From BJHQ01 sp964654285 (lineage in GTDB: Bacteria > Planctomycetota > UBA11346), in the NCBI GenBank assembly GCA_964654285.1, contig CAZZJC010000012.1, positions 1 through 64,000 of the forward strand: DNA of 64,000 nucleotides. Direction: 5' to 3'. The stretch's first letter is position 1. Every line of letters starts with the position of its first letter. The translations under genes and the position numbers were made by a program. The notes under the pieces were generated by a model. That model searched no databases. It was not told where the DNA came from and saw only the letters and a list, made by a program, of their open reading frames with translations. This document shows, piece by piece, positions 1-7,978 of this stretch.

Positions 1-2
1 TG

Positions 3-65
3 GTCCGCCCGAAGAGCCTGGACCGCATCAAGGACGCGATCCGGGACCTCACCCCAATGGCGTAA
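3..65 (+). pseudogene. possible C-terminal fragment of group II intron reverse transcriptase
   Basis: An open frame enters from the window edge and ends at TAA 63-65, giving VRPKSLDRIKDAIRDLTPMA. The stretch RPKSLDRIKDAIRDLT resembles the linker just after the reverse-transcriptase core of group II intron maturases, where a basic RPxSxxRxKxxIRxLT helix leads into the maturase domain. A normal protein would continue for about 80-100 residues, but this frame stops three residues later, so the maturase domain would be missing. Only 20 residues are visible, so the family call is a guess from motif similarity. It lies directly upstream of the IS-like structure, which fits a patch of mobile-element debris. 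Confidence 0.3.
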
Positions 66-78
66 AGTTAACGAAGTT

Positions 79-108
79 GAAATCCCTGGGTGAAAACCGA
101 GGGATTTC
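79..108 (+). terminator. hairpin, possible terminator
   Basis: A perfect 9-bp stem (gaaatccct, 79-87, with agggatttc, 100-108) encloses a 12-nt loop 14 bases after the stop of the fragment at the window edge. No T-run follows directly, so it may be a weak or factor-assisted terminator or a remnant of a mobile-element end. Confidence 0.4.
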
Positions 109-212
109 TCTTGACAATTGGGGCAAAAAAATTTTGGTGGGCATGGACCTCTCATATCAGCCCCTGCCTTCCCTGACTTTTTCCATCTCCTACGCCAGCA
201 TGTTCCCGATCG

Positions 213-231
213 CCTAGCCCAACTTCCGCAC
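213..231 (+). repeat. left 19-bp inverted repeat
   Basis: cctagcccaacttccgcac is exactly the reverse complement of positions 2220-2238. The match stops abruptly on both sides. Confidence 0.85.
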
Positions 232-303
232 CACACACCCCAAAACCGGGGTTCAGCGGCACTCAAGTCGAGTGATGACAAGCCCGGCATGGTGAAAAGG
301 GCG

Positions 304-320
304 ATGTAGTCCCGAATCGT
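304..320 (+). repeat. left copy of 17-bp direct repeat
   Basis: atgtagtcccgaatcgt lies 44 bases upstream of the transposase start and recurs exactly at 2153-2169. It is a candidate long target-site duplication of the IS1634-type element. Confidence 0.8.
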
Positions 321-364
321 CGGGTGGTCTTGCTCACACGAATCGACGTGCGTAGGTTGGCAGG

Positions 365-2158
365 ATGTTCGTGAAGCACCGGACTCGCCGCGTACAGGGT
401 CGCACCTACCACAGCTACGCACTGGTCGAGGCGGTGCGGACCGCGCAGGGTCCGCGCCATCGGACGGTCTGCGGTCTGGGTGATCTGCCCGAGGGCCTTG
501 ATCTGCGCACGCTCAGCCTGCAATTGGACGCTGCCGCTACGGGTCAGCAGACGATGCTGGGCGATCTGGATGCTGCGGTGATCAGTCAGGTCCAGTCTGC
601 CACTGCCCAGATGCGTTCCGGTGCTGCCGTCGAAATTGATACGAGCCGAGTCGCTGCCGAGGAACTCCGGGAACTGGGTCCGGTCTTCGTTGGTCATGCG
701 CTGTGGCGCCGGCTGGGTCTGCCGGAGATCCTGGCTGACGCTGGCATGTCGACGCGGGGGCAGGTGCTGATTGAGGCGATGGCGCTCAACCGGTTGATCG
801 ATCCGAGCAGCGAGCACGCCATGCCGGCCTGGTTCGCCCGTACCGCTGTCGGCGATCTGTTGGGCGAGGATGTGAGTGCGACCGCTGATGACAGCCTGTA
901 CCGGATGCTGGATCGTATGCATGAACAGCGTGAGCGTATCGAGCGAACCCTGGCGCAGCGCGAACGCACGCTGTTCAACCTCAGCGACAGCATCCTGCTG
1001 TACGATCTGACCTCGACGTACTGCGAAGGTCTGGCCGAGGCCAATCCCAAGGCGCAGCGCGGCTACTCCCGCGATGGCCGTCCCGACTGCAAGCAGGTGG
1101 TGATCGGCCTGGTGCTCGACGGCGAAGGGTTCCCGCGAGCGCATGAGGTGTTCGCCGGCAGCACGGCCGACAGCAGTTCGGTCGAGACCATGCTCAACGC
1201 CCTGGAGCGGCGCATCGGCCGCCGCGCCGGTGCCACCGTCGTGGTTGATCGCGGCATGTCCGGTGCCGCCAACCTGGCCCTCATCCGCGCGCGCGGATAC
1301 CACTTCATCGTTGCCTGCCGGCAGGGTGAGCGCGATGGCGTCTACGACGACCTGACCGGCGAACCGGGCTGGACGGCGGTCATGCGTGACCCCTCGCCCA
1401 CCAACCCCGCCCAACGCAAGACCGCCGTCCGCGTCAAGCGCATCCAGGGCGACGGCTGCACCTACCTTGGCGTGCACAGCACCGAACGTGTCGACAAGGA
1501 TCGCGCCATCCGCGAGAAGCACGAGGCGCGGCTCCTGGCCGACCTGGAACGCCTGCGCCTGCGCATCGCCACCGGCAAGCTCGTCCAGCCGGAGGTCATC
1601 CACAAACGCATCGGCAGCATCCGCCAACGCCACACCCGCGTCGCCCGCTATTACGACATCGACATGGATGCGCAGGGCCAGCTCCGCGTCGTCCTCGACC
1701 AGCAGCGCCGCGATCGCACGGTCGCGCTTGATGGCACCTACCTCATGAAGACCGATCGCGTCGACCTCCCCGACGACGAGATCTGGCGCACCTACATGCT
1801 CCTCACTCGCGTCGAGCACGCCTTCCGCGACCTCAAGACACCGCTCGGCGAGCGTCCCATCTTCCATCAGATCGAACACCGCGTCGAGGCGCACATCTTC
1901 CTCTGCATCCTCGCCTACCACCGCCTCGTCGCCATCGAGTACGCCCTCCGCCAGCAGCACGACCACCGGTCCTGGGCCACCATACGCGACCAACTTCGCT
2001 CACATCAGATGCTGACCATCGTCCTGCCCACCACCACCGGTACGACCCTCAGGATACGTCGCTCGTCCTCCCCCGAACCCGTGCACAGAGAGATCTACAC
2101 CCTCCTCGACCTCAATCCGGACACCCTCCCCATCCGACGGACGTGGAACCCAATGTAG
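365..2158 (+). CDS. IS1634-family (IS4 superfamily) DDE transposase
   Basis: This 597-residue protein catalyses cut-and-paste movement of the element. The family-typical N-terminus opens with FVKHRTRRVQGRTYHSYALV. The catalytic triad fits D214 (LLYDLTSTYCEG), D295 (VVVDRGMSG) and E484 in the YMLLTRVEHAFRDLK signature, which is the IS4-type Y-(2)-R-(3)-E-(6)-K motif. Length is normal for the family and no frameshift or internal stop is visible, so it looks intact. The last codons and stop (ATG TAG at 2153-2158) fall inside the right copy of the 17-bp direct repeat, so the final residue and stop may come from target DNA. No neighbouring gene appears to belong to the element. Confidence 0.92.
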   Translation: MFVKHRTRRVQGRTYHSYALVEAVRTAQGPRHRTVCGLGDLPEGLDLRTLSLQLDAAATGQQTMLGDLDAAVISQVQSATAQMRSGAAVEIDTSRVAAEELRELGPVFVGHALWRRLGLPEILADAGMSTRGQVLIEAMALNRLIDPSSEHAMPAWFARTAVGDLLGEDVSATADDSLYRMLDRMHEQRERIERTLAQRERTLFNLSDSILLYDLTSTYCEGLAEANPKAQRGYSRDGRPDCKQVVIGLVLDGEGFPRAHEVFAGSTADSSSVETMLNALERRIGRRAGATVVVDRGMSGAANLALIRARGYHFIVACRQGERDGVYDDLTGEPGWTAVMRDPSPTNPAQRKTAVRVKRIQGDGCTYLGVHSTERVDKDRAIREKHEARLLADLERLRLRIATGKLVQPEVIHKRIGSIRQRHTRVARYYDIDMDAQGQLRVVLDQQRRDRTVALDGTYLMKTDRVDLPDDEIWRTYMLLTRVEHAFRDLKTPLGERPIFHQIEHRVEAHIFLCILAYHRLVAIEYALRQQHDHRSWATIRDQLRSHQMLTIVLPTTTGTTLRIRRSSSPEPVHREIYTLLDLNPDTLPIRRTWNPM

Positions 2159-2169
2159 TCCCGAATCGT
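2153..2169 (+). repeat. right copy of 17-bp direct repeat
   Basis: Identical to 304-320 and in the same orientation. It supplies the transposase stop codon. Confidence 0.8.
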
Positions 2170-2219
2170 ACCATCCGTGACGCATAAGCCCTTGGAAAGA
2201 CTGAATCCGTACTTTCGGA

Positions 2220-2238
2220 GTGCGGAAGTTGGGCTAGG
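2220..2238 (-). repeat. right 19-bp inverted repeat
   Basis: gtgcggaagttgggctagg is the reverse complement of 213-231. The downstream toxin gene ends 20 bases further on. Confidence 0.85.
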
Positions 2239-2257
2239 GCGCAAGCCCCGCCAGGTT

Positions 2258-2731
2258 TCAGTGCCCAGCGGCCGGCGGCGACTCGTTCAAGGATGCAGCG
2301 GACCACGTCGCGATCGTGGTCGCGGCAATGACCGAGGCGTAGCGGGCCACCAGGCGATCGTCATCGGTCAGCAAGGTGGCGGTCGGACCCAGGCTGTGGA
2401 CGAACGCCACCTGCCCGAGGTCGAACAGGGTACGACCGGATGGTTGCAGTTCCTGCGCCAGGGCGGCATAGGACGACCACCATTTGTCGGTCTCGTGCAG
2501 CAGCCGCGAGCAGGCCATCCGCATCGCGGTGATGGAGGCCCAGGCGGGTGGAAAGGCCAGGCCAAGTCCGTTCGCGCTGAGCGGCCGGGTGGCCACGGCG
2601 AGGGACTCGCGCATGGTCTGGGTGGTGACGGCCAGGGTCTTGCCGGAGGATATGATGCTGCGCGCCGCCAGGTGCGAAGTGCGTGAACGGTCGAGGGCGG
2701 CGATGAAGACGGTGCTGTCGAGGACCAGCAT
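2258..2731 (-). CDS. PIN-domain ribonuclease toxin (VapC/FitB-like)
   Basis: A 157-residue PIN-domain protein, expected to act as a Mg2+-dependent RNase toxin neutralised by the upstream antitoxin. The acidic PIN residues are in place: D5 in MLVLDST, E42 in MRES, D104 in TLFDLGQ, and D123/D124 in TDDDR. Length is slightly above the usual 130-145. Its ATG overlaps the antitoxin stop by one base (TGATG at 2729-2733), the normal arrangement of translationally coupled type II modules. It ends close to the right inverted repeat of the IS, so the module borders mobile DNA. The substrate RNA cannot be predicted from sequence. Confidence 0.85.
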   Translation of the reverse strand: MLVLDSTVFIAALDRSRTSHLAARSIISSGKTLAVTTQTMRESLAVATRPLSANGLGLAFPPAWASITAMRMACSRLLHETDKWWSSYAALAQELQPSGRTLFDLGQVAFVHSLGPTATLLTDDDRLVARYASVIAATTIATWSAASLNESPPAAGH

Positions 2732-2961
2732 CAGCCGTTGGATTCGTCGTAGGACTGGTTGATGAGGTCACGGGTGACCGGGCCGGTCTGCCCGGTCGCC
2801 ACGGTCGCGACGCTGCCCCAGTCGACGGTCATTTCAGCCCGGGCCTCGCGGGTCAGGATCTCGCGGACCTCGGCCTCCAACGAACGGCCATGGCGCTTGG
2901 CCCGCGTGCGCAGCGTCGCCCGCACGCTGTCGTCGAGGTTGCGGATGAGCATGGCGGTCAT
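2731..2961 (-). CDS. FitA-like ribbon-helix-helix antitoxin
   Basis: A 76-residue antitoxin with an N-terminal Arc/FitA-type ribbon-helix-helix domain: a short beta strand (TAMLIRNLDD) followed by two helices around AKRHGRSLEAEVREILTREA. This fold dimerises and binds its own promoter. The C-terminal tail (about residues 45-76) would wrap the PIN toxin. Downstream coupling to the toxin is by TGATG overlap. The region upstream is clearly AT-richer than the surrounding genome and contains dyads that could be its operator. Confidence 0.85.
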   Translation of the reverse strand: MTAMLIRNLDDSVRATLRTRAKRHGRSLEAEVREILTREARAEMTVDWGSVATVATGQTGPVTRDLINQSYDESNG

Positions 2962-2963
2962 GG

Positions 2964-2976
2964 TGATATGCTATCA
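2964..2976 (-). promoter_or_regulatory. candidate antitoxin operator
   Basis: The dyad TGATA-tgc-TATCA starts 3 bases upstream of the antitoxin start codon. A related palindrome, TGATATCA, lies at 3033-3040. Ribbon-helix-helix antitoxins commonly bind such paired dyads in their promoter. The 82 bases between the antitoxin and the next gene are unusually AT-rich. Function is inferred from position and symmetry only. Confidence 0.4.
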
Positions 2977-3043
2977 ATGACCAAATAATGGGCAATGTAA
3001 TATATTCCTCGTAATAATTATTGTTTTTAATATGATATCACGG

Positions 3044-5086
3044 TCAGGCCAACACACGCTCCAGATTGAAATGCGAAGCCCTTGGATCCGGCAGCGACCG
3101 CCATTCCCCCACCGGATCGGCGGAGGCGCAGAGGTCCATTTCCAGCATGGCTGCGGTGAAGCGCGGGTCGCGCACGCTGCGCCAGTCGAACGGATCATCC
3201 GGGCGCAGCACCACGACTGGGCCTTCGCGGCGGGTGCGGATCCTGACCGTCTCCTTGGCGTCATGCATCTCCCAACCGGGGGCGTTCTTCCAGGCGCGGG
3301 TGGTCATCAGGGCGGGGCGGCCGAAGACCGTGATGGCGAGCGGCACCGGACAGGCGGCGCAGAGGTCGGCGAGCATGGTCGCGTCGGCTTCGGCGCAGGC
3401 GGTGACCAGGGAACAGCCCTGGTCGGCCAGCACGCGCGCGGCGAGCGGATTGAGGACGGCGATGCCGGGGCCGCCAATACAGGCGACCTTGCTGCGGTGC
3501 GCCAGGCCAAGCCCGTCCCAGCCGTTCACCTCGACGGTCAGGCCGAGCGCAGCAGCGCGGGCGAGGACGGCGGTCAGGTCAGCGAACTGGCCTTGGTAGA
3601 TCACCGGCGGCAGCGCGACGATCAGGCGATCGCCGAGCGCGGCGTGCAGACGATTGACCTCGGTCGGCAGGTGGATTTCCACGATCACCGGCACGGTCGG
3701 GATGTGACTGGCGAACAGCACGGCGGACTCGGCGTCGACGCGGGCGCGGTCAGGGGCAGAGGTCAACGCCTTGCGATTCGTCGGATGCGGTGCGGATGGG
3801 GTGAGGGCGGCGCGTGCGGAGTCCGGGATGGTGACGCGCAGGCGGTCGATGCCATCGGCGCGGGGCCTGAGCAGCGCGGCGATGCGGTCGGCCAGATCGT
3901 TGGCGACGCGGCGTGGGACGAGGAAGGATCCGGTGCGATCGTCGAGCGCGACCAGGGTCACATCTTCGGGCAGGATCTCCTGGATGCGCTCGCGCAGGCC
4001 GTCGGCGTCGACCGCGCGGCCAGGATGGGCCTTCGAAGCGGGGATGCTGATCTCCGCATGGATCGCCGCGCAGTCGACGCGGATCAGCAGGCCGCGCGCG
4101 GGGGCTTCGATGGTCACGCTCAGGTCGCGTGGAGGATCCTGGTCGTCGCAGGCGGCGAGCGACGGATCCGCCGCCGAGCGGCCTTGATCCGGATGCACCA
4201 GACCGATGCGTTTTCCGGTGAAATAGGCATCAGTCATTTCGCGACCGGTATAGGCGCCCAGACGTTCGGCGGCCGACCACAGCGCCTCGGGCGTGTCTGC
4301 GCCGGCGCGCGCGCGGCGGAACAGGGCGACGGCTTCACCGACCCAGGCGGCGGTCTTCAGACGACCTTCGATCTTGAGGCTGGCGACGCCGAGTTGGGTG
4401 AGTTCGGGCAGCACGCGCACGGCCGAACTGTCCTTCATGTCGAGCGGCCGGCCGGGCTCGCCGCCGCCGCACGACCAGTTGACCCGGCAGATCGAGGTGC
4501 AGGTGCCCCGGTTGCCGCTGCGACCGCCGACCCAGCTCGTCAGGCTGCACCGGCCGGAAACGGAAAAACACAGCGCACCCTGGGCGAAGACCTCGATCTC
4601 GGGCCCCACCGCGCAGCACGGCGCGATCTCTTCCAGACTGAGTTCGCGCGCCAGCACCACCCGGCGCGCGCCCAGCGCGGCCAGGGTGGCCACGCCGCTC
4701 GCCGCCGAAACGCCGGCCTGGGTGCTGCCGTGGACTTCCAGCTTGGGAAAAGCGGGCATCAGGGCGAACAGGGCGGGATCGGCGATCAGCACCGCATCGA
4801 CGCCGCTCTGCTCGGCCCAGGCCAGGGTCCGCGCGGCGCGGCCGAGCTCGCGCCAACCCAGCTGGATGTTGAGGGTCAGGTGCACGCGCACCTTGGCCGC
4901 ATGGGCATCCGCGACCAGCTTCGGCAGATCGGCGATGGCGAAGCCGACCGCACCGCGCCGGGCGTCGAGTTCGCCCAGGCCGAGGTACACCGCGTCGGCC
5001 CCGGCGGCGAGCGCTGCGGCCAGCTGCTCTGGCCCGCCAGCGGGGGCCAGGATCTCGATCGGGCGCGGCGGGGCGGCGGTGGTCAT
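3044..5086 (-). CDS. U32-family protein, RlhA/YegQ-like (23S rRNA hydroxylation type)
   Basis: A 680-residue protein annotated in many genomes as peptidase U32. Family members with this domain order act in RNA hydroxylation rather than proteolysis; E. coli RlhA modifies 23S rRNA C2501. The N-terminal TIM-barrel-like region begins EILAPAGGPEQL (11-22). The U32 core contains GALCFSVSGRC and NRGTCTSICR, with C173, C180, C196 and C200 as likely Fe-S ligands. A long C-terminal region (about 300-680) follows, as in RlhA (about 650 aa). The gene lies 61 bases downstream of oligogalacturonate lyase on the same strand and may be co-transcribed, though a functional tie is unlikely. The exact target RNA is not known. 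Confidence 0.8.
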   Translation of the reverse strand: MTTAAPPRPIEILAPAGGPEQLAAALAAGADAVYLGLGELDARRGAVGFAIADLPKLVADAHAAKVRVHLTLNIQLGWRELGRAARTLAWAEQSGVDAVLIADPALFALMPAFPKLEVHGSTQAGVSAASGVATLAALGARRVVLARELSLEEIAPCCAVGPEIEVFAQGALCFSVSGRCSLTSWVGGRSGNRGTCTSICRVNWSCGGGEPGRPLDMKDSSAVRVLPELTQLGVASLKIEGRLKTAAWVGEAVALFRRARAGADTPEALWSAAERLGAYTGREMTDAYFTGKRIGLVHPDQGRSAADPSLAACDDQDPPRDLSVTIEAPARGLLIRVDCAAIHAEISIPASKAHPGRAVDADGLRERIQEILPEDVTLVALDDRTGSFLVPRRVANDLADRIAALLRPRADGIDRLRVTIPDSARAALTPSAPHPTNRKALTSAPDRARVDAESAVLFASHIPTVPVIVEIHLPTEVNRLHAALGDRLIVALPPVIYQGQFADLTAVLARAAALGLTVEVNGWDGLGLAHRSKVACIGGPGIAVLNPLAARVLADQGCSLVTACAEADATMLADLCAACPVPLAITVFGRPALMTTRAWKNAPGWEMHDAKETVRIRTRREGPVVVLRPDDPFDWRSVRDPRFTAAMLEMDLCASADPVGEWRSLPDPRASHFNLERVLA

Positions 5087-5147
5087 GGCCGGAAGGATGG
5101 GCCGGATGAAGGCCAGGCCACTGGCGACCCGCCGGGGCCGGACGCGT

Positions 5148-6320
5148 CTACATCCAGTAGAACCGGTCGACCCTGCGTTCGCTCGCCAGGGGCAGGCGCG
5201 TCAGGTCGTCTGGGATGGCGGCCTGGAAGATGTCGCAATAGCCGCGGCGATCGCTGGTGTAGATCACGCTCTTGCCATCGGGGCTGATGCGCGGATGGGC
5301 GTGGCTGAAGTGGTGATGGCGCGAGGTCCCATGGACGCAGAGCAGTCGAGGTGCCGACCAGCCATCTGCCGTGCGGTCGACCAGCATCAGGCGGTCGCCG
5401 GTGGCGCGGGTGCCGTCGAGCACCATCCGCCCGGCATCCAGCCCGTGCGCGTGCTGGGTGGGCAGTTCGGTCTCGGCCTCGTGCACCAGGGTGCCGTCGT
5501 GGCGCATGAAGCCGAGCAGGTGCCGGCGGTCGTCGCCGATGCGGCGGGCGTGGTAGCCGACGGTCACGCCGTCGCTGCACCAGAACTCGTGCCCGACGCC
5601 CCACTGGCCGTCGCGCGGGCGCAGGGCGTGGACGGCGCCGTGGTCGATGACCCACATGCGCTGGACCAGATCCCAGGGTCCTTCGTGGCAGAAGGTCGCC
5701 AGCTCGGGGTCGGTCGGCGACGGGTTCACATGGGTGATCCAGGCGGATTCCTCATGCACCACCCGCACCGCGCCGGTCGCCTGGTCGAGGCGCAGGACGC
5801 GCGAGATGCGCGGGGTGGCCGAGATGCGGCGATAGTCGGCATAGGCGATCGAACGATCGTGACCGATGTCCTGGCTGAGCGGGAACCAGATCGAACCGCC
5901 GCCCGCGCCGCAGGCGACCAGGCCGTGCTCCCAGCCGGCGGGCACGTCGAAGACGGCCTCCCACCGGTTGGAATCGAGATCGATCCGGAGCAGCCGCCGC
6001 GCGGACCAGGCGAAGTAGCGTCGGCCCGTGTGGTCGAGCGATCCGTGCGGTTCTAGATCGGTCCCGGCGGGCAGGGCGGTGACTTGCCGCAACGTGCCGG
6101 TGGCGACCTCGCACGAGAACAGGTTCCAGGCGCCCGCCCGGTCGGAGGTGAACAGCAGCTGCCGGCCGTCGTCCCAGCAGCCGTTCTCGGTGAAATACAG
6201 GTGGTTGCTGTGGCCGCGATGGCAGGTCAGGCGGGTGACCGTCGCGCCGCTCAGGCCATCGGTGGCGACGCTGCGTTCGCTCGGCCAGATCGCGCCGGCG
6301 CCGGGGGTGACGGGATTCAT
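5148..6320 (-). CDS. ogl: oligogalacturonate lyase (PL22)
   Basis: A 390-residue beta-propeller lyase expected to cleave unsaturated pectin oligomers to 4-deoxy-L-threo-5-hexosulose uronate in the cytoplasm. Recognised from the N-terminal LTCHRGHSNHLYFTENGCW, the TolB-like blades, and the conserved HHHFSHAHPRISPDGKSVIY segment near the C-terminus, rich in the histidines that bind the catalytic metal. No signal peptide is seen. ATG 6318-6320 was chosen because it overlaps the stop of the upstream oxidoreductase (ATGA) and fits the family N-terminus; a much longer in-frame extension upstream lacks family character. With the upstream gene it forms a small uronate/pectin module. Confidence 0.85.
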   Translation of the reverse strand: MNPVTPGAGAIWPSERSVATDGLSGATVTRLTCHRGHSNHLYFTENGCWDDGRQLLFTSDRAGAWNLFSCEVATGTLRQVTALPAGTDLEPHGSLDHTGRRYFAWSARRLLRIDLDSNRWEAVFDVPAGWEHGLVACGAGGGSIWFPLSQDIGHDRSIAYADYRRISATPRISRVLRLDQATGAVRVVHEESAWITHVNPSPTDPELATFCHEGPWDLVQRMWVIDHGAVHALRPRDGQWGVGHEFWCSDGVTVGYHARRIGDDRRHLLGFMRHDGTLVHEAETELPTQHAHGLDAGRMVLDGTRATGDRLMLVDRTADGWSAPRLLCVHGTSRHHHFSHAHPRISPDGKSVIYTSDRRGYCDIFQAAIPDDLTRLPLASERRVDRFYWM

Positions 6321-7480
6321 GTGGGGATTCCTGGAGGTGGTTCGACGGTCATCCACGCCCCGCCCTGGGCGCGGCTGCGTTCGGCCGCCGCCACCACGCG
6401 GCTGGCGGTGAAGGCATCGCCGGCGGTGGCGTGGTCGGTCGGCCGGCCATCGCGGATGCCGAGAACGAACTCGCGTAACGCGGGCAGCCAGCCCTTGTCG
6501 ACGGTGAAGGTCGGCACGCACTGGGCGAGATAGCGTCGCGCCTTGTCCGCCTCGGCATCGGTGAGCGCGCCGGCATCGAGGCGCTGGCGCAGTTCCCACG
6601 CCCCGCGCCGGAACGCGAGCGCCGCCTCGAGGCCGAGCGCCTGGTAGAGCGCGGCGTGCGTCATCTCGCGGTCGGGATGGATGTGCCCGGCGAAGGTCTC
6701 GCGCGCCGGATGGCCCGGCCAGCCGAAGCAGCGCAGCTCGACGAAGTCCTCGACCGTCACCCCGCCGCCCTGGCCGACCGCCTCCAGGCGCTCCTTGGGC
6801 ATGTCGAGGCTGCCGAAGCCGCCCGCCATGACCGTGGCCACCGCCCCGTCCGCGAGGCGGAGCAGCATCGCCTCATCGTCGGGCCGCGCCGCCAGGCACG
6901 CGACGGCGTCGATGCGGGTGCGGCAGAGCCAGGCGAGGCAGTCGAAGATGTGGCAGACATCGTGCCCGATGAGCGCCCCCGGCGCGAGCGCGGTCGCCCA
7001 GCGCAGCTTGGCGTCATCGACGAAGCGGTAGTGCAGGTTGCGGGCGCCGCCGTGCGCGTCCAAGATCGCGGCGGTGCGCCGGTAGGCCGGGGCGAAGCGC
7101 CGGTTGAATCCCACTGCCAGCCGGCGACCGCTGCGCCGCACCGCCGCCTCGACCGCCGCGCCATCGGCCGGCGTCGTGGCGAGCGGTTTCTCGACGTAGA
7201 CGTGCTTGCCCGCGTCCAGCGCCGCGATCGCCAGCCCCGCCTGCACCGCATCGCCGGCCGCGATCACCACCAGGCCGATGCGCGCGTCGGCGAGGATCGC
7301 CTGGTAGTCGGTGGTGACGAGCGGAGCCGGGTAGCGGGCCGCGACCTCGGCCAGGCGCTGGGGGCTGCGGTTCCACAGGCCGATCAGCCGGCATTCGGGG
7401 ATGCGGACCAGGTTGGGCAGGTGCTGGTGCAGGGCGAAGGCGCCGGTTCCCGCCAGCGCCACGCCTAGGATCTCGGACAT
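6317..7480 (-). CDS. Gfo/Idh/MocA-family NAD(P)-dependent oxidoreductase
   Basis: A 387-residue sugar or sugar-acid dehydrogenase. The N-terminal Rossmann fold carries GVALAGTGAFALHQH (6-20) and the family EKP motif (VYVEKPLA, residues 97-99). The C-terminal half is the alpha/beta substrate domain. The stop overlaps the start of oligogalacturonate lyase by four bases, so the two are translationally coupled. A role on a galacturonate- or uronate-derived substrate is inferred from that coupling; the family is too broad to name a substrate from sequence. Confidence 0.85.
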   Translation of the reverse strand: MSEILGVALAGTGAFALHQHLPNLVRIPECRLIGLWNRSPQRLAEVAARYPAPLVTTDYQAILADARIGLVVIAAGDAVQAGLAIAALDAGKHVYVEKPLATTPADGAAVEAAVRRSGRRLAVGFNRRFAPAYRRTAAILDAHGGARNLHYRFVDDAKLRWATALAPGALIGHDVCHIFDCLAWLCRTRIDAVACLAARPDDEAMLLRLADGAVATVMAGGFGSLDMPKERLEAVGQGGGVTVEDFVELRCFGWPGHPARETFAGHIHPDREMTHAALYQALGLEAALAFRRGAWELRQRLDAGALTDAEADKARRYLAQCVPTFTVDKGWLPALREFVLGIRDGRPTDHATAGDAFTASRVVAAAERSRAQGGAWMTVEPPPGIPT

Positions 7481-7614
7481 GCCGGGACGCTACCTGGGGT
7501 CGGGACGGGCGCGAGCATGTTGGTTGGCTGCGGCGATCGGATCCGAAGGGAGTTCCGTGCCGGTCGTCGTGCATCCATGCGGGGGCGACCCTGCACCGAC
7601 CATTGGCTCCCGGT

Positions 7615-7643
7615 TTGCGTTGCCTCGCTGGCGGGGGTAGACT
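7615..7643 (+). promoter_or_regulatory. candidate sigma70-type promoter of the flagellar block
   Basis: TTGCGT (7615-7620) and TAGACT (7638-7643) are separated by 17 bases and lie 23 bases before the GTG start of the first gene. A 6-bp inverted repeat, gcgggg/ccccgc (7631-7636 and 7644-7649), frames the -10 element. Strength and sigma specificity are inferred only. Confidence 0.4.
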
Positions 7644-7666
7644 CCCCGCATAGCGAAGGGGGTATC

Positions 7667-7978
7667 GTGGAGGTCCATGTCCTTGCCATCCAGGCCAGGA
7701 TCCTCATGGCGGTCGGGCTGGGCTGGATGATCTTCGGCCTGTGGCTGGGCCAGGATCCCTGCACCGTCGCCTGGCGCGCCGCTGCGGGGGCCTGTTTCGC
7801 CTGCTGGATCGGCGGCAAGCTGATCCGCATCGTGGTGCGCACGCTGGAAGACCGCATCGCTGCGGACATGGCGGAACGTCAGCTCGCGGCGGAGAAGGCG
7901 GAGGCCGATGCGCACCGCAGCAACCCCGTCCTGCTCGCGGCCCAGGCGCAGCAGCGCGCCGCCGGTAGGGCCGGCTGA
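7667..7978 (+). CDS. small membrane protein, function unknown
   Basis: A 103-residue protein starting at GTG 7667, with a purine-rich site (gaaggggg) just upstream. Two hydrophobic segments are visible, around RILMAVGLGWMIFGLWLG and TVAWRAAAGACFACWIGG, followed by a charged Ala/Glu/Arg-rich cytoplasmic tail. I do not recognise a family. Its stop overlaps the start of fliA (TGATG at 7976-7980), so it is co-translated with the flagellar sigma factor and may be an accessory of flagellar export or of fliA regulation. Longer upstream starts exist but give low-complexity residues unlike a protein N-terminus. Confidence 0.6.
   Translation: MEVHVLAIQARILMAVGLGWMIFGLWLGQDPCTVAWRAAAGACFACWIGGKLIRIVVRTLEDRIAADMAERQLAAEKAEADAHRSNPVLLAAQAQQRAAGRAG

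Larger units (their letters stand above)
213..2238 (+). mobile_element. IS1634-type insertion element (possibly nested)
   Basis: A single transposase gene lies between two perfect 19-bp inverted repeats (213-231 and 2220-2238), giving a unit of about 2.0 kb. Inside these repeats a 17-bp direct repeat (304-320 and 2153-2169) closely brackets the transposase frame. No short target duplication is evident outside the inverted repeats: 207-212 is cgatcg and 2239-2244 is gcgcaa. The borders can therefore be read in two ways. Either the inverted repeats are the IS ends, or the IS lies between the direct repeats and has landed inside a smaller inverted-repeat element. IS1634 itself is known to make long, variable target duplications, which favours the second reading. 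Confidence 0.75.

Noticed and set aside
111..134. Perfect TTGACA at 111-116 as a promoter
   Set aside because: No acceptable -10 element lies at 16-18 bases; only an A/T run follows.
263..1993. Long open frame antisense to the transposase
   Set aside because: It mirrors the transposase codons in G+C-rich DNA, has no family motifs, and the plus frame has a complete DDE triad.
3032..5287. Long open frame antisense to the U32 gene
   Set aside because: Its composition is that of a complement of real codons (Gly/Arg/Ala/Asp/Gln runs). The minus frame has the U32 cysteine motifs.
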